Assembly (NCBI GenBank): GCA_016181985.1
Contig: JACOYG010000042.1
Coordinates: 1-12,287, forward strand
Direction: 5' to 3'
Length of the DNA stretch: 12,287 nucleotides
From: Candidatus Nealsoniibacteriota bacterium
GTDB lineage: Bacteria; Patescibacteriota; Minisyncoccia; Minisyncoccales; MHMH01
In this document: positions 5,498-12,258 of the stretch, piece after piece
How the letters are laid out: each line of letters opens with the position of its first letter
Numbering within the stretch: the stretch's first letter is position 1
The notes under the pieces: generated by a model
Told to the model about the DNA's origin: nothing
Database searches by the model: none
The model's input: the letters and a program-made list of their open reading frames with translations, nothing else
Program-made: the position numbers and the translations under genes

Positions 5498-6484
5498 TCA
5501 AGCGGCGACGGAAACCTTTTCTGTCTTTTCTGAAATTAAAGCATTAAGTATTTTTTTAACAAGCTCGATGCTGTCCCAGTCGAATATGGAAATCTGCATT
5601 ATGTTTTTATTTAATTTTTTGAGACCACTTGCCGCCTTATTGGCATCGTTCTCTGAAACCGCGTCTCTTCTGCTTAAAAAAACATACTCCGGCTTTTCCA
5701 AAAGCGCTTTGTTATATGCCCCCAGTTCATTGCGTACCGTTTTGTAATCCGATACGGGATCGGCTGAATCGACGGCCACGAAATGAAAAAGAATTTTCGT
5801 GCGCTCTATATGCCGCAAAAATTTGATGCCCAGCCCTTTGCCGGCGGACGCGCCCTCAATAAGCCCGGGCAGATCGGCAAGAATTAAATCATAATAAGCT
5901 CCCAAATTCGGTTCCAGGGTTGTAAATTGGTAATTTGCCACCTTGCTTTTAGCGTTAGTCAGCTCATTAAGCAAACTGGACTTTCCGACATTGGGCAATC
6001 CTATAAATCCCACATCGGCGATTAATTTTAATTCAAAACGTATTTCGAGAGATTCGCCGGGCTCGCCATATTCAAATTCTTTGGGGCTCGTATTTGTTGA
6101 CGAACGAAAATGAAAATTCCCCTTTCCACCCCTCCCGCCGCGGGCGATTACCGCCTGCTGGCCGATTTTAGTTATCTCAACATTTTCGCCGGTTTCCAAA
6201 TTATGCACCACGGTTCCAACGGGAATTTTCAAAATTAAATCATCCGCGTCTTCGCCGTCACAGAATTGCGGAAGGCCATCATGCCCGTCATCGGTTCTGA
6301 ATTCTTTTTTAAAACGAAACTTATTTAACGCGCTCAAATCGGAAATTCCTTCAACGTAAACACTGCCTCCTCTGCCGCCGCTGCCGCCGACGGGACCAAG
6401 AGACATCATGTTTTTATTGAAGGCCGCCGCGCCTTTTCCGCCGGCCCCGGCCGTCACCCGTATTTTTATATCATCAATAAGCAT
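5498..6484 (-). CDS. obg: GTPase Obg (ribosome assembly / stress GTPase)
   Basis: This 328-residue protein is Obg (CgtA/ObgE), a GTPase acting in large-subunit ribosome maturation. Residues 1-158 are the glycine-rich Obg fold (GAGGKGAAAFNK, GGSGGRGGSVY, GRGGKGNFHFRSSTN). The G domain follows: G1 GLPNVGKSS (162-170), switch I TTLEPNLG (188-195) and G3 DLPGLIEGASAGKGLG (204-219). The G4 position reads SRRD (271-274) instead of NKxD or TKxD, and the G5 region reads ISIFDWDSI instead of the usual SAxxxxG. The C-terminal OCT domain of many Obg proteins is absent. The start at 6484 gives the expected MLIDDIKIRV beginning, yet no Shine-Dalgarno precedes it, and a strong hairpin ends only 8 bp upstream. 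It follows the cold-shock gene on the same strand. Confidence 0.95.
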   Translation of the reverse strand: MLIDDIKIRVTAGAGGKGAAAFNKNMMSLGPVGGSGGRGGSVYVEGISDLSALNKFRFKKEFRTDDGHDGLPQFCDGEDADDLILKIPVGTVVHNLETGENVEITKIGQQAVIARGGRGGKGNFHFRSSTNTSPKEFEYGEPGESLEIRFELKLIADVGFIGLPNVGKSSLLNELTNAKSKVANYQFTTLEPNLGAYYDLILADLPGLIEGASAGKGLGIKFLRHIERTKILFHFVAVDSADPVSDYKTVRNELGAYNKALLEKPEYVFLSRRDAVSENDANKAASGLKKLNKNIMQISIFDWDSIELVKKILNALISEKTEKVSVAA

Positions 6485-6492
6485 ATAAGATT

Positions 6493-6527
6493 AAAATCAA
6501 ATCCCGCCAGAAGCGGGACTTGATTTT
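6493..6527 (-). terminator. Hairpin between csp and obg: terminator, or attenuator of obg
   Basis: AAAATCAAATCCCGC (6493-6507) and GCGGGACTTGATTTT (6513-6527) pair over 15 positions with a single A-C mismatch and a five-base loop. Read on the minus strand it lies 27 bp after the cold-shock gene stop, and the T-rich 3' arm ends in TTTTAAT, as a rho-independent terminator should. It ends only 8 bp before the obg ATG, so obg either starts from a promoter hidden in or just after it, or is controlled by read-through. Confidence 0.75.
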
Positions 6528-6554
6528 CATTTATTAGATTGTACAAAATGAATC

Positions 6555-6752
6555 CTAGACGCGGCTCACTCCCGTTGCGTTAGGTCCTTTCGGAGAATCG
6601 GCTTTTTCAAAAGATACCTTGTCACCCACTTTCAACTCTTCGAAAGTTACGCCCTTCAGTTCGTTCTTGTGAAAAAACAAATCTTTTTGTTCGCCCTCAA
6701 CGGTGATGAATCCGAATCCTTTATCTGTAAGATTTTTAATTGTTCCTTCCAT
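6555..6752 (-). CDS. Cold-shock domain protein (CspA family)
   Basis: This 65-residue single cold-shock domain protein is a small RNA/ssDNA-binding chaperone. RNP1 is KGFGFI (residues 11-16) and RNP2 is DLFFHK (24-29; more often VFVHxS), followed by KVGDKVSFEKADSPKGPNATGV, the usual C-terminal strand region. The length is typical of CspA-type proteins. There is no Shine-Dalgarno before the ATG at 6752. A predicted promoter at 6852-6880 would leave an untranslated leader of about 93 bases, which fits the long structured leaders known for cold-shock mRNAs. It lies downstream of leuS and upstream of obg on the same strand. Confidence 0.93.
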   Translation of the reverse strand: MEGTIKNLTDKGFGFITVEGEQKDLFFHKNELKGVTFEELKVGDKVSFEKADSPKGPNATGVSRV

Positions 6753-6851
6753 TGTTTTATAACTTAATTAATGTTTTAAGGTTTTATCCTAAAGTTTAGT
6801 CCCCGGATAAATTCGACCAAATTTTCATCAGGCAACTATCTTATACCAACA

Positions 6852-6880
6852 ATGCTACCACATAGATGGCAATTAGTCAA
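6852..6880 (-). promoter_or_regulatory. Predicted promoter and leader of the cold-shock gene
   Basis: On the minus strand TTGACT (6875-6880), a 17-base spacer and TAGCAT (6852-6857) preceded by TGG make an extended -10 promoter, starting 11 bp after the leuS stop codon. The leader (about 6753-6845) contains the inverted repeat TTTATCC (6783-6789) and GGATAAA (6805-6811), which can form a 7-bp stem. No terminator was seen after leuS, so read-through from leuS is also possible. Confidence 0.5.
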
Positions 6881-6890
6881 TGTCTCTTTT

Positions 6891-9326
6891 TCAGATAACC
6901 AAGTTTATTAGTTTGCCGGGGACAAAGATGATTTTTTTGATTTCTTTGCCTTGTAGCCATTTTTTAATTTTTTCATTGCCAATAACCAAATCCGAAGCTT
7001 CTTTTTCTGAAATACCCGATGGCGCTTCTATTTTATCGCGCACCTTGCCGTTGATTTGAACAATCAAATTAATTTTTTCTTCTTCAATCAATTTTAGATC
7101 ATACCTTGGCCATTCTTGATTATGAATGCTGTCTTTATTGCCAGCGCTATGCCATAATTCCTCAGCCATATGAGGAGCAAATGGGGCAAGTAATAATAGA
7201 AACGTACTCATAGAACCATGGTCTAACTTATACGTTTTTTGACTTAACTCATTGATTAAAATCATTAAAGCGGAAACTGCCGTATTAAATCTAAAGTTCT
7301 CAATATCCTCCGTCACCTTTTTAATGGTTTTGTTTAATAATTTTTGAATTTCAAAATTTTGAATTTGTTTCGAATTTCGTGCTTCGGATTTCGGATTTTC
7401 AAACAAATCCCATGCCCTATTCAAAAATCTGCTAATACCAACTAAACCATTGGGATTATACGGCCCCCCTTGATTGTGTGGTCCCATAAAACAGAGATAC
7501 ATCCTGACGGCGTCGGCGCCGTATTTTTTGACCTGCTCGTCCGGGTCAACAACATTGCCCCGCGATTTAGACATTTTCTGGCCATCGGGACCTAAAATAA
7601 TCCCCTGATGGCGCAAGCTTGCAAACGGCTCCGAGAAATCAACTAGTCCCATTTTATTCAGGGCCTTGGTAAAAAATCTAGAGTATAAAAGATGCATAAC
7701 GGAATGCTCCGCTCCTCCAATATACATATTAACAGGCAGCCAAGCTTCGAGTTTCTGTTTTGAAGCAAATTCTTTTTTATTGGAAGAATCGGCATATCTT
7801 AAGTAATACCAAGAAGAACATATAAAGGTATCCATTGTATCAGTTTCTCTTTGGGCCGGACCGCCGCATTTCGGACAAACAGTATTTATGAACTTTTTTG
7901 ATTTGGCTAAAGGCGATTTGCCTTCGCCTGTTGGCAAATAATCGTTTACATCGGGCAACAGAACCGGCAATTCTCTTTCCGAAACCGGCTGCCAATCGAA
8001 AAAAAAGAAAAAAACCATGGGAATGGGAGCCCCCCAATAGCGTTGGCGGGAAATCAGCCAATCTTTTAATCGGTAGTAAACTTTTCTTTCTGCTTTTTCC
8101 TGTTTTTCCAGCCACTCGCCAATTCTTTCTCTGGCATCGCGGGAAGACGTGCCGTCGAATTTGTCGGAATCAACCAAATAACCCTCGCTCTCATAAGCCT
8201 TATCCAAGATAGGGCAAACGGTTTTTGGCCAATTTGGACAAATAACCATCTTAACCGGCAAGTTGTACTTCTTGGCAAAATCAAAATCGCGGTTATCGTG
8301 AGCCGGAACCGCCATAATGGCTCCTGTGCCATAATGCATTAAAACGTAATCCGCGATAAAAATTGGCACTTCCCTGCCATTAGCGGGGTTAATCGCCTTA
8401 ATTCCTTTCAGTTCCACTCCAGTCTTTTCCTGCATCTCTGAAATTCTTTCTCTCTCGGTTTTCTTCTTCGATTCGTTTATATATTGATCAATAAATTTTG
8501 GATTTTGAAATTTGAAATTTGGATTTTTCAAGATTGGATGTTCGGGAGCAACAACAATGTAGGTGCAGCCGAATAGGGTGTCTGCCCGTGTCGTGAACAC
8601 GGGAATTTTTAATTTTAAATTTTTAATTTTAAATTCTATCTGCCAGCCTTCGGAACGGCCGATCCAATTCTTTTGCATGATTTTGGTGGTCTCCGGCCAA
8701 TCTAAATTATCGATGTCTTTCAATAATTCGTCGGCGTAGGAAGAAATTTTAAACAGCCACTGCTCAATTTCCTCCTGAATCACTTGGGAATCGCACCTTT
8801 CACACTTTCCGCCTTCGGCTTGCTCATTGGCTAAAACTGTTTTGCATGAAGGACACCAGTTGGCCGGCACCTTAGCCTTATACGCCAAGCCATTTTTATA
8901 AAATTGGAGGAATAACCATTGCGTCCACTTGTAATAATCGGGTTCGCAGGTGACCACTTCTCTTGACCAATCATAGATATTTCCCATGGACTTTAATTGC
9001 TCTCTCATCTTTATAATGTTTTCATGAGTCCATGTTTTGGGATGTATGCCGCGTTTAATGGCGGCGTTTTCCGCCGGCAAACCGAAGGCGTCAAAACCCA
9101 TGGGCGACATAACGTTAAAACCCAGCATTTTTTTAAATCTAGCGTAGACATCGGCCGGAGCAAAATTATACCAGTGCCCGATATGTAAATTTCCCGAAGG
9201 ATACGGAAACATCGCCAAATGATAAAAATTCTCTTTACCGCTAACCTTATCCTGCGCCTTATAAATTCCTGTTTTCTCCCAAACCTTTTGCCACTTCTTT
9301 TCAATTTTATTTGGGTTGTAATGCAT
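6891..9326 (-). CDS. leuS: Leucyl-tRNA synthetase
   Basis: This 811-residue class I synthetase attaches leucine to tRNA-Leu. Landmarks are HIGH in PSGNLHIGHWYNF (residues 48-51), a zinc knuckle CPSC...CERC (158-178), the CP1 editing domain (TTRADTLFG near 242; YGTGAIMAVPAHDNRDFDF ending near 349, with the conserved Asp344), KMSKS (584-588) followed by RGNVVDPD, and a C-terminal anticodon-binding and MAEELWH region. The second zinc site is half lost: CPKCGG (484-489) remains, but the partner Cys pair is replaced by five Phe (439-443). Variable regions at residues about 231-241, 266-278 and 642-661 are encoded by AT-rich repeats. The ATG at 9326 fits the family N-terminus (MHYNPNKIEKKWQKVWEK). 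No Shine-Dalgarno precedes it and TATAAT lies 8 bases upstream, which suggests a leaderless or near-leaderless mRNA. It is divergent from the next gene by 19 bp. Confidence 0.97.
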   Translation of the reverse strand: MHYNPNKIEKKWQKVWEKTGIYKAQDKVSGKENFYHLAMFPYPSGNLHIGHWYNFAPADVYARFKKMLGFNVMSPMGFDAFGLPAENAAIKRGIHPKTWTHENIIKMREQLKSMGNIYDWSREVVTCEPDYYKWTQWLFLQFYKNGLAYKAKVPANWCPSCKTVLANEQAEGGKCERCDSQVIQEEIEQWLFKISSYADELLKDIDNLDWPETTKIMQKNWIGRSEGWQIEFKIKNLKLKIPVFTTRADTLFGCTYIVVAPEHPILKNPNFKFQNPKFIDQYINESKKKTERERISEMQEKTGVELKGIKAINPANGREVPIFIADYVLMHYGTGAIMAVPAHDNRDFDFAKKYNLPVKMVICPNWPKTVCPILDKAYESEGYLVDSDKFDGTSSRDARERIGEWLEKQEKAERKVYYRLKDWLISRQRYWGAPIPMVFFFFFDWQPVSERELPVLLPDVNDYLPTGEGKSPLAKSKKFINTVCPKCGGPAQRETDTMDTFICSSWYYLRYADSSNKKEFASKQKLEAWLPVNMYIGGAEHSVMHLLYSRFFTKALNKMGLVDFSEPFASLRHQGIILGPDGQKMSKSRGNVVDPDEQVKKYGADAVRMYLCFMGPHNQGGPYNPNGLVGISRFLNRAWDLFENPKSEARNSKQIQNFEIQKLLNKTIKKVTEDIENFRFNTAVSALMILINELSQKTYKLDHGSMSTFLLLLAPFAPHMAEELWHSAGNKDSIHNQEWPRYDLKLIEEEKINLIVQINGKVRDKIEAPSGISEKEASDLVIGNEKIKKWLQGKEIKKIIFVPGKLINLVI
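7341..7400. repeat. Degenerate GAATTTC/GGATTTCG repeat inside leuS
   Basis: This 60-bp stretch is built of short near-repeats (on the minus strand ATCCGAAATCCGAAGCACGA followed by AATTCGAAAC and AATTC-type units). It stays in frame and encodes residues about 642-661 (NPKSEARNSKQIQNFEIQ) in the linker between the catalytic core and the anticodon-binding domain. From memory, very similar repeat blocks are scattered in and between genes of several uncultivated bacterial lineages, but no search was run. Confidence 0.6.
8604..8636. repeat. 14-bp tandem AT repeat inside leuS
   Basis: The unit AATTTTTAATTTTA occurs twice in perfect tandem (8604-8617, 8618-8631) with the start of a third copy. It encodes the low-complexity stretch FKIKNLKLKI just before the TTRADTLFG motif of the editing domain. 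A related AT-rich run at about 8492-8531 (GAAATTT and GGATTTT units) encodes NPNFKFQNPKF. Confidence 0.75.
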
Positions 9327-9333
9327 ATTATGC

Positions 9334-9343
9334 TATTATAATA
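9334..9343. promoter_or_regulatory. Shared palindromic -10 region for the divergent leuS and OCD-family genes
   Basis: TATTATAATA is its own reverse complement and provides a -10 box on each strand within the 19 bp between the two start codons. On the plus strand TGCTATTAT (9331-9339) is an extended -10, with TTGGGT as a weak -35 at 9311-9316. A start seven bases after the -10 is exactly the A of the ATG at 9346. On the minus strand TATAAT (9335-9340) would start leuS about two bases before its ATG; the -35 there is poor. Confidence 0.55.
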
Positions 9344-9345
9344 TC

Positions 9346-10299
9346 ATGATTATCATAACAGAAAAAGAAGTCAAAAATATTATTCCGGCCAAAGATATTC
9401 AAAAAATAATCGATGCGGTTGAGGGTGGTTTTGCCGATTATGCTAGAGGCGACGTTCAGATGCCTCCAAAGCAATATCTGGATTTTAAAGAATGCGGGGG
9501 AGACTTGAGAATAATGCCCTCTTATTCGCAAATCTTGAAATTGGCCGGCACTAAAATAGTCAATGTCCATCCTGAAAATCCGCAAAAAGGATTGCCGACC
9601 GTTATGGCGGTCGTAGTTTTAAATGACGCTAGAGACGGCAGAGCTCTGGCTTTAATTGAAGCGGCTTATATCACCGGCATTAGAACAGGAGCGGCCGGGG
9701 CCATTGCCGCGAAGTATTTGGCCAAAAAAAACACCGAAACTCTCGGTGTAGTCGGCGCCGGCCAGCAGGCATTTTTCCAAATTGCGGCCATAACCAAGGT
9801 AAGAAAAATAAAAGAGGTTTTGGTCTACGATACTAAAGAAGAAAATATTATTAAATTAGCCGACAGCTTAAAAGAACTGGGAATAGAAATAAAAAAAGCT
9901 TCTTTGGAAGAAACCGCAAAAACTGATATTTTAACGACTACCACGCCGTCAAGAAATCCGATTATTAAAAACGAGTGGATTAAGCCGGGCACTCACATTA
10001 ATGCCATCGGAGCTGATGCGCCCGGCAAAGAAGAGCTTGATCCTATAATTCTCAAAAGAGCGAAAATTGTTATTGATAATTGGGAACAGGCCTCGCACTC
10101 CGGTGAAATCAATGTTCCTATAGAAAAAGGAATAATTAAAAAAGAGGATATTTATTCTGACTTGGGTAATATCGTTATTGGAAAAACCGCTGGCCGAGAA
10201 AATGATACGGAGATCACTGTTTTTGACTCTACCGGCCTTGGCTTCCAAGACCTTTACACCGCCAACTTAGTCTACCAATACGCGATTAAGAATCAGTAA
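9346..10299 (+). CDS. Ornithine cyclodeaminase / alanine dehydrogenase family protein
   Basis: This 317-residue NAD(P)-dependent enzyme belongs to the ornithine cyclodeaminase/mu-crystallin family. Landmarks are the N-terminus MIIITEKEVKNII with DAVEGGFADYARGDVQMPPK (23-42), GIRTGAAGAIAAKYLA (111-126), the nucleotide-binding VVGAGQQA (135-142), and IGADAPGKEELD (221-232), whose Asp224 matches the catalytic acid position. SGEINVP and TVFDSTGLGFQD close the enzyme. The wording of the Asp motif and the C-terminus resembles the archaeal-type alanine dehydrogenase branch, which would interconvert alanine with pyruvate and ammonia. Ornithine cyclodeaminase or an imine reductase cannot be excluded. 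There is no Shine-Dalgarno, and the ATG fits a leaderless transcript. It is divergent from leuS and overlaps the end of folD by 33 bp on the opposite strand. Confidence 0.85.
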   Translation: MIIITEKEVKNIIPAKDIQKIIDAVEGGFADYARGDVQMPPKQYLDFKECGGDLRIMPSYSQILKLAGTKIVNVHPENPQKGLPTVMAVVVLNDARDGRALALIEAAYITGIRTGAAGAIAAKYLAKKNTETLGVVGAGQQAFFQIAAITKVRKIKEVLVYDTKEENIIKLADSLKELGIEIKKASLEETAKTDILTTTTPSRNPIIKNEWIKPGTHINAIGADAPGKEELDPIILKRAKIVIDNWEQASHSGEINVPIEKGIIKKEDIYSDLGNIVIGKTAGRENDTEITVFDSTGLGFQDLYTANLVYQYAIKNQ

Positions 10300-11037
10300 A
10301 TTTTTAATAACCATGGCCACTGTCATGGGTCCGACGCCGCCCGGGGTTGGAGTAAAGTAGCCGGATTTTAGAGCTACGCTTTTTTGATCAATATCGCCAG
10401 CCGCATCAACAACTACGGCGTTTTTTTTAATCATATCGCCTTTAATGACAAACCCTAATTTGCCGACTCCGGAAATTACGATATCAGCTTTTTTAATGTC
10501 GTCTGAAACCTCAATGCTATGTTTTTTAAACCAGTCAATAATCGGTTGGCCGACTAGTCTTCCTTTACCGACCACCGCTATTTTCTTGCCATTAAAATCT
10601 ATTCTATATTCTTTCAAAATAGCCAGAATACCGGCCAGCACCGGCGATAGAATAGCGGGCTTAGTTTCCTTGCCCGACAGCGCGTCAACGTCTTTTTCTG
10701 CCGGGATCAAGCTCAAAATTTTTTCTGCGTCAATATGTTTTGGCAAAGGCAGTTGAACAATAATGCCATTATTATCCTGACCGCCGATTTCTTTTACTTT
10801 TTCTTCTAAAACTTCCTGGCTTGTGTTCTCGGGAAACTGATAAAGTTGGAAATCAACGCCGGTAAAATTACAGGCCTTTTCTTTTTGCCGTAAAAAAATC
10901 ATTGACTGCGGATCGTTTCCCACCAAAACCGCAACCAATTTAAGATTCTTGCGGACACCCGTTGTCCGCAAAATTTTCTTCTTGAGACTTTCTAAAATTT
11001 TCTCCGCTAATTTTTTTCCGTCTAAAATAGCGGCCAT
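10267..11037 (-). CDS. folD: FolD: methylene-THF dehydrogenase / methenyl-THF cyclohydrolase (compact)
   Basis: This 256-residue FolD is shorter than the usual 280-290 residues. It would interconvert 5,10-methylene-, methenyl- and 10-formyl-THF with NAD(P). Seen are the catalytic-Lys region SMIFLRQKEKAC (Lys52, with Phe48 where Tyr is usual), GIIVQLPLP (91-99), PAEKDVDAL (112-120), the nucleotide loop VVGKGRLVGQPI (155-166) and TPGGVGPMT (231-239). The family's FHPxNxG and PCTP segments are missing or changed (KPAILSPVLAGI in that place), and the ATVTVCHSxT and VGIN segments are deleted. The ATG at 11037 lies inside the end of glyA (16-bp overlap) with no ribosome binding site, so translation is probably coupled to glyA. 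The C-terminus overlaps the opposite-strand OCD-family gene. Confidence 0.93.
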   Translation of the reverse strand: MAAILDGKKLAEKILESLKKKILRTTGVRKNLKLVAVLVGNDPQSMIFLRQKEKACNFTGVDFQLYQFPENTSQEVLEEKVKEIGGQDNNGIIVQLPLPKHIDAEKILSLIPAEKDVDALSGKETKPAILSPVLAGILAILKEYRIDFNGKKIAVVGKGRLVGQPIIDWFKKHSIEVSDDIKKADIVISGVGKLGFVIKGDMIKKNAVVVDAAGDIDQKSVALKSGYFTPTPGGVGPMTVAMVIKNLLILNRVLVD

Positions 11038-12239
11038 TTTTTTGAAAATTTTTGAACCTGTTTTCTTATTTCGGTCGCTTTTGTAGGGTTAGTGATAACA
11101 TCATTTATCCAGCCGGCAATTAGGCGCATTTCTTTTTCTTTCATGCCTCTGGTGGTTAAAGCCGGAGTGCCCAAGCGAACCCCTGACGGGTCAAAAGGAG
11201 TGCCGGGGTCGTATGGGATGGTATTTTTATTGGTGACGATGCCGGCGCTTTCTAAGAGCTCTTGAGCAGATTTACTGGTAATATTTTTATTTCTCAAATC
11301 AACCAAAACTAAATGGTTGTCGGTTCCGCCGGAAATCAGATTAAAGCCGTATTTTTTCAGCTCCAAAGCCAATGCCTGAGAATTCTTAATAATTTGCTCG
11401 GCATATTTTTTGAATGCCGGAGACACCGCTTCTTTCAATGCTACGCCGATTGCCGCGATCGTATGCATGTGAGGGCCGCCCTGAAGGCCGGGAAAAACTT
11501 TAGTAAAAATTTTCTGCTCCAATTCCTTGCGACAAATAATCATGGCTCCCCTGGGACCCCTTAAGGTTTTGTGAGTGGTTGTCATTAAAACATCAGTCCA
11601 GGGAAAAGGACTGGGATGGACTCCGCCGATAATAAGGCCGGTGATGTGGGACGTATCCGTTAAAAGATAAGCGCCGATTTTCTTGGCAATTTCGCTGAAT
11701 CTTTTAAAATCAATTTTTCTCGGATAAGCCGTATAGCCGGCAATAATTAACTTTGGCTTTTGCTCCACGGCTAATTTTTCAATAGCTTCGTAATCTAAAA
11801 AACCGTTTTTATTCAAATAGTAATAAACCGGTTTAAAATCATGGCCGGTTAAAGAGGCCGCGCTCCCTTGGCTTAAATGACCGCCATGGGGCAAGTGAAG
11901 ACAAAGTATTTTATCCTCTAAGTTTAAAAGGCCTCTTAAAATTTCGTAGTTAGCCACTCCGCCCGAATGCGGCTGTAGATTGACTGACCATTCTTGCGGG
12001 TTTAGGTTGAAGGCCTTAAGGGCCCTCTCGCCCACCAAGGTCTCCAATTTATCAACATTCTCCATACCGCCATAATATCTCTTATACGGCCTGCCTTCGG
12101 CATACTTGGCGACAAAAATTGAACCCAAAGCATCCCTCACCGCTTTTGACGGATAATTTTCCGAAGCAATCAAATCAAGAGTCTCTTCATGCCGTTTCTC
12201 CTCCGCTTTAATTAAATTAAATATTTCTGCGTCCTTCAT
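11022..12239 (-). CDS. glyA: Serine hydroxymethyltransferase
   Basis: This 405-residue PLP enzyme converts serine and THF to glycine and 5,10-methylene-THF. Landmarks are LDLIASENYPS with Glu27, KYAEGRPYKRYYGGME (45-60), NLQPHSGGVAN (87-97; usually SGAQAN), the PLP-contacting DTSHITGLIIGGVHPSP (195-211; usually DTAHIAGL), and TTTHKTLRGPRG with the Schiff-base Lys224. The length is slightly below the usual 415-420. The start at 12239 gives the expected N-terminus, but no Shine-Dalgarno precedes it. It is followed by folD with a 16-bp overlap, a logical pair: GlyA makes the methylene-THF that FolD oxidises. Confidence 0.96.
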   Translation of the reverse strand: MKDAEIFNLIKAEEKRHEETLDLIASENYPSKAVRDALGSIFVAKYAEGRPYKRYYGGMENVDKLETLVGERALKAFNLNPQEWSVNLQPHSGGVANYEILRGLLNLEDKILCLHLPHGGHLSQGSAASLTGHDFKPVYYYLNKNGFLDYEAIEKLAVEQKPKLIIAGYTAYPRKIDFKRFSEIAKKIGAYLLTDTSHITGLIIGGVHPSPFPWTDVLMTTTHKTLRGPRGAMIICRKELEQKIFTKVFPGLQGGPHMHTIAAIGVALKEAVSPAFKKYAEQIIKNSQALALELKKYGFNLISGGTDNHLVLVDLRNKNITSKSAQELLESAGIVTNKNTIPYDPGTPFDPSGVRLGTPALTTRGMKEKEMRLIAGWINDVITNPTKATEIRKQVQKFSKKWPLF

Positions 12240-12249
12240 AACTTTTTAA

Positions 12250-12258
12250 AGTTTAGCA
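12250..12258 (-). promoter_or_regulatory. Possible extended -10 promoter of glyA-folD
   Basis: TGCTAAACT on the minus strand has the TGn extension and a TAnnnT core, and would start transcription about four bases before the glyA ATG, giving a very short leader. No good -35 was found in the 48 bp available before the window edge, so the call is weak. Confidence 0.3.

Noticed and set aside
7998..8012. Frameshift in leuS at the long A/T run.
   Set aside because: The frame is open through the run and both flanking segments match LeuS in the same frame at the expected length; only the Cys pair is changed.
9328..9585. Open 85-codon frame opposite the start of the OCD-family gene.
   Set aside because: It is antisense to a well-supported family protein and would run into the leuS promoter; no motif is visible.
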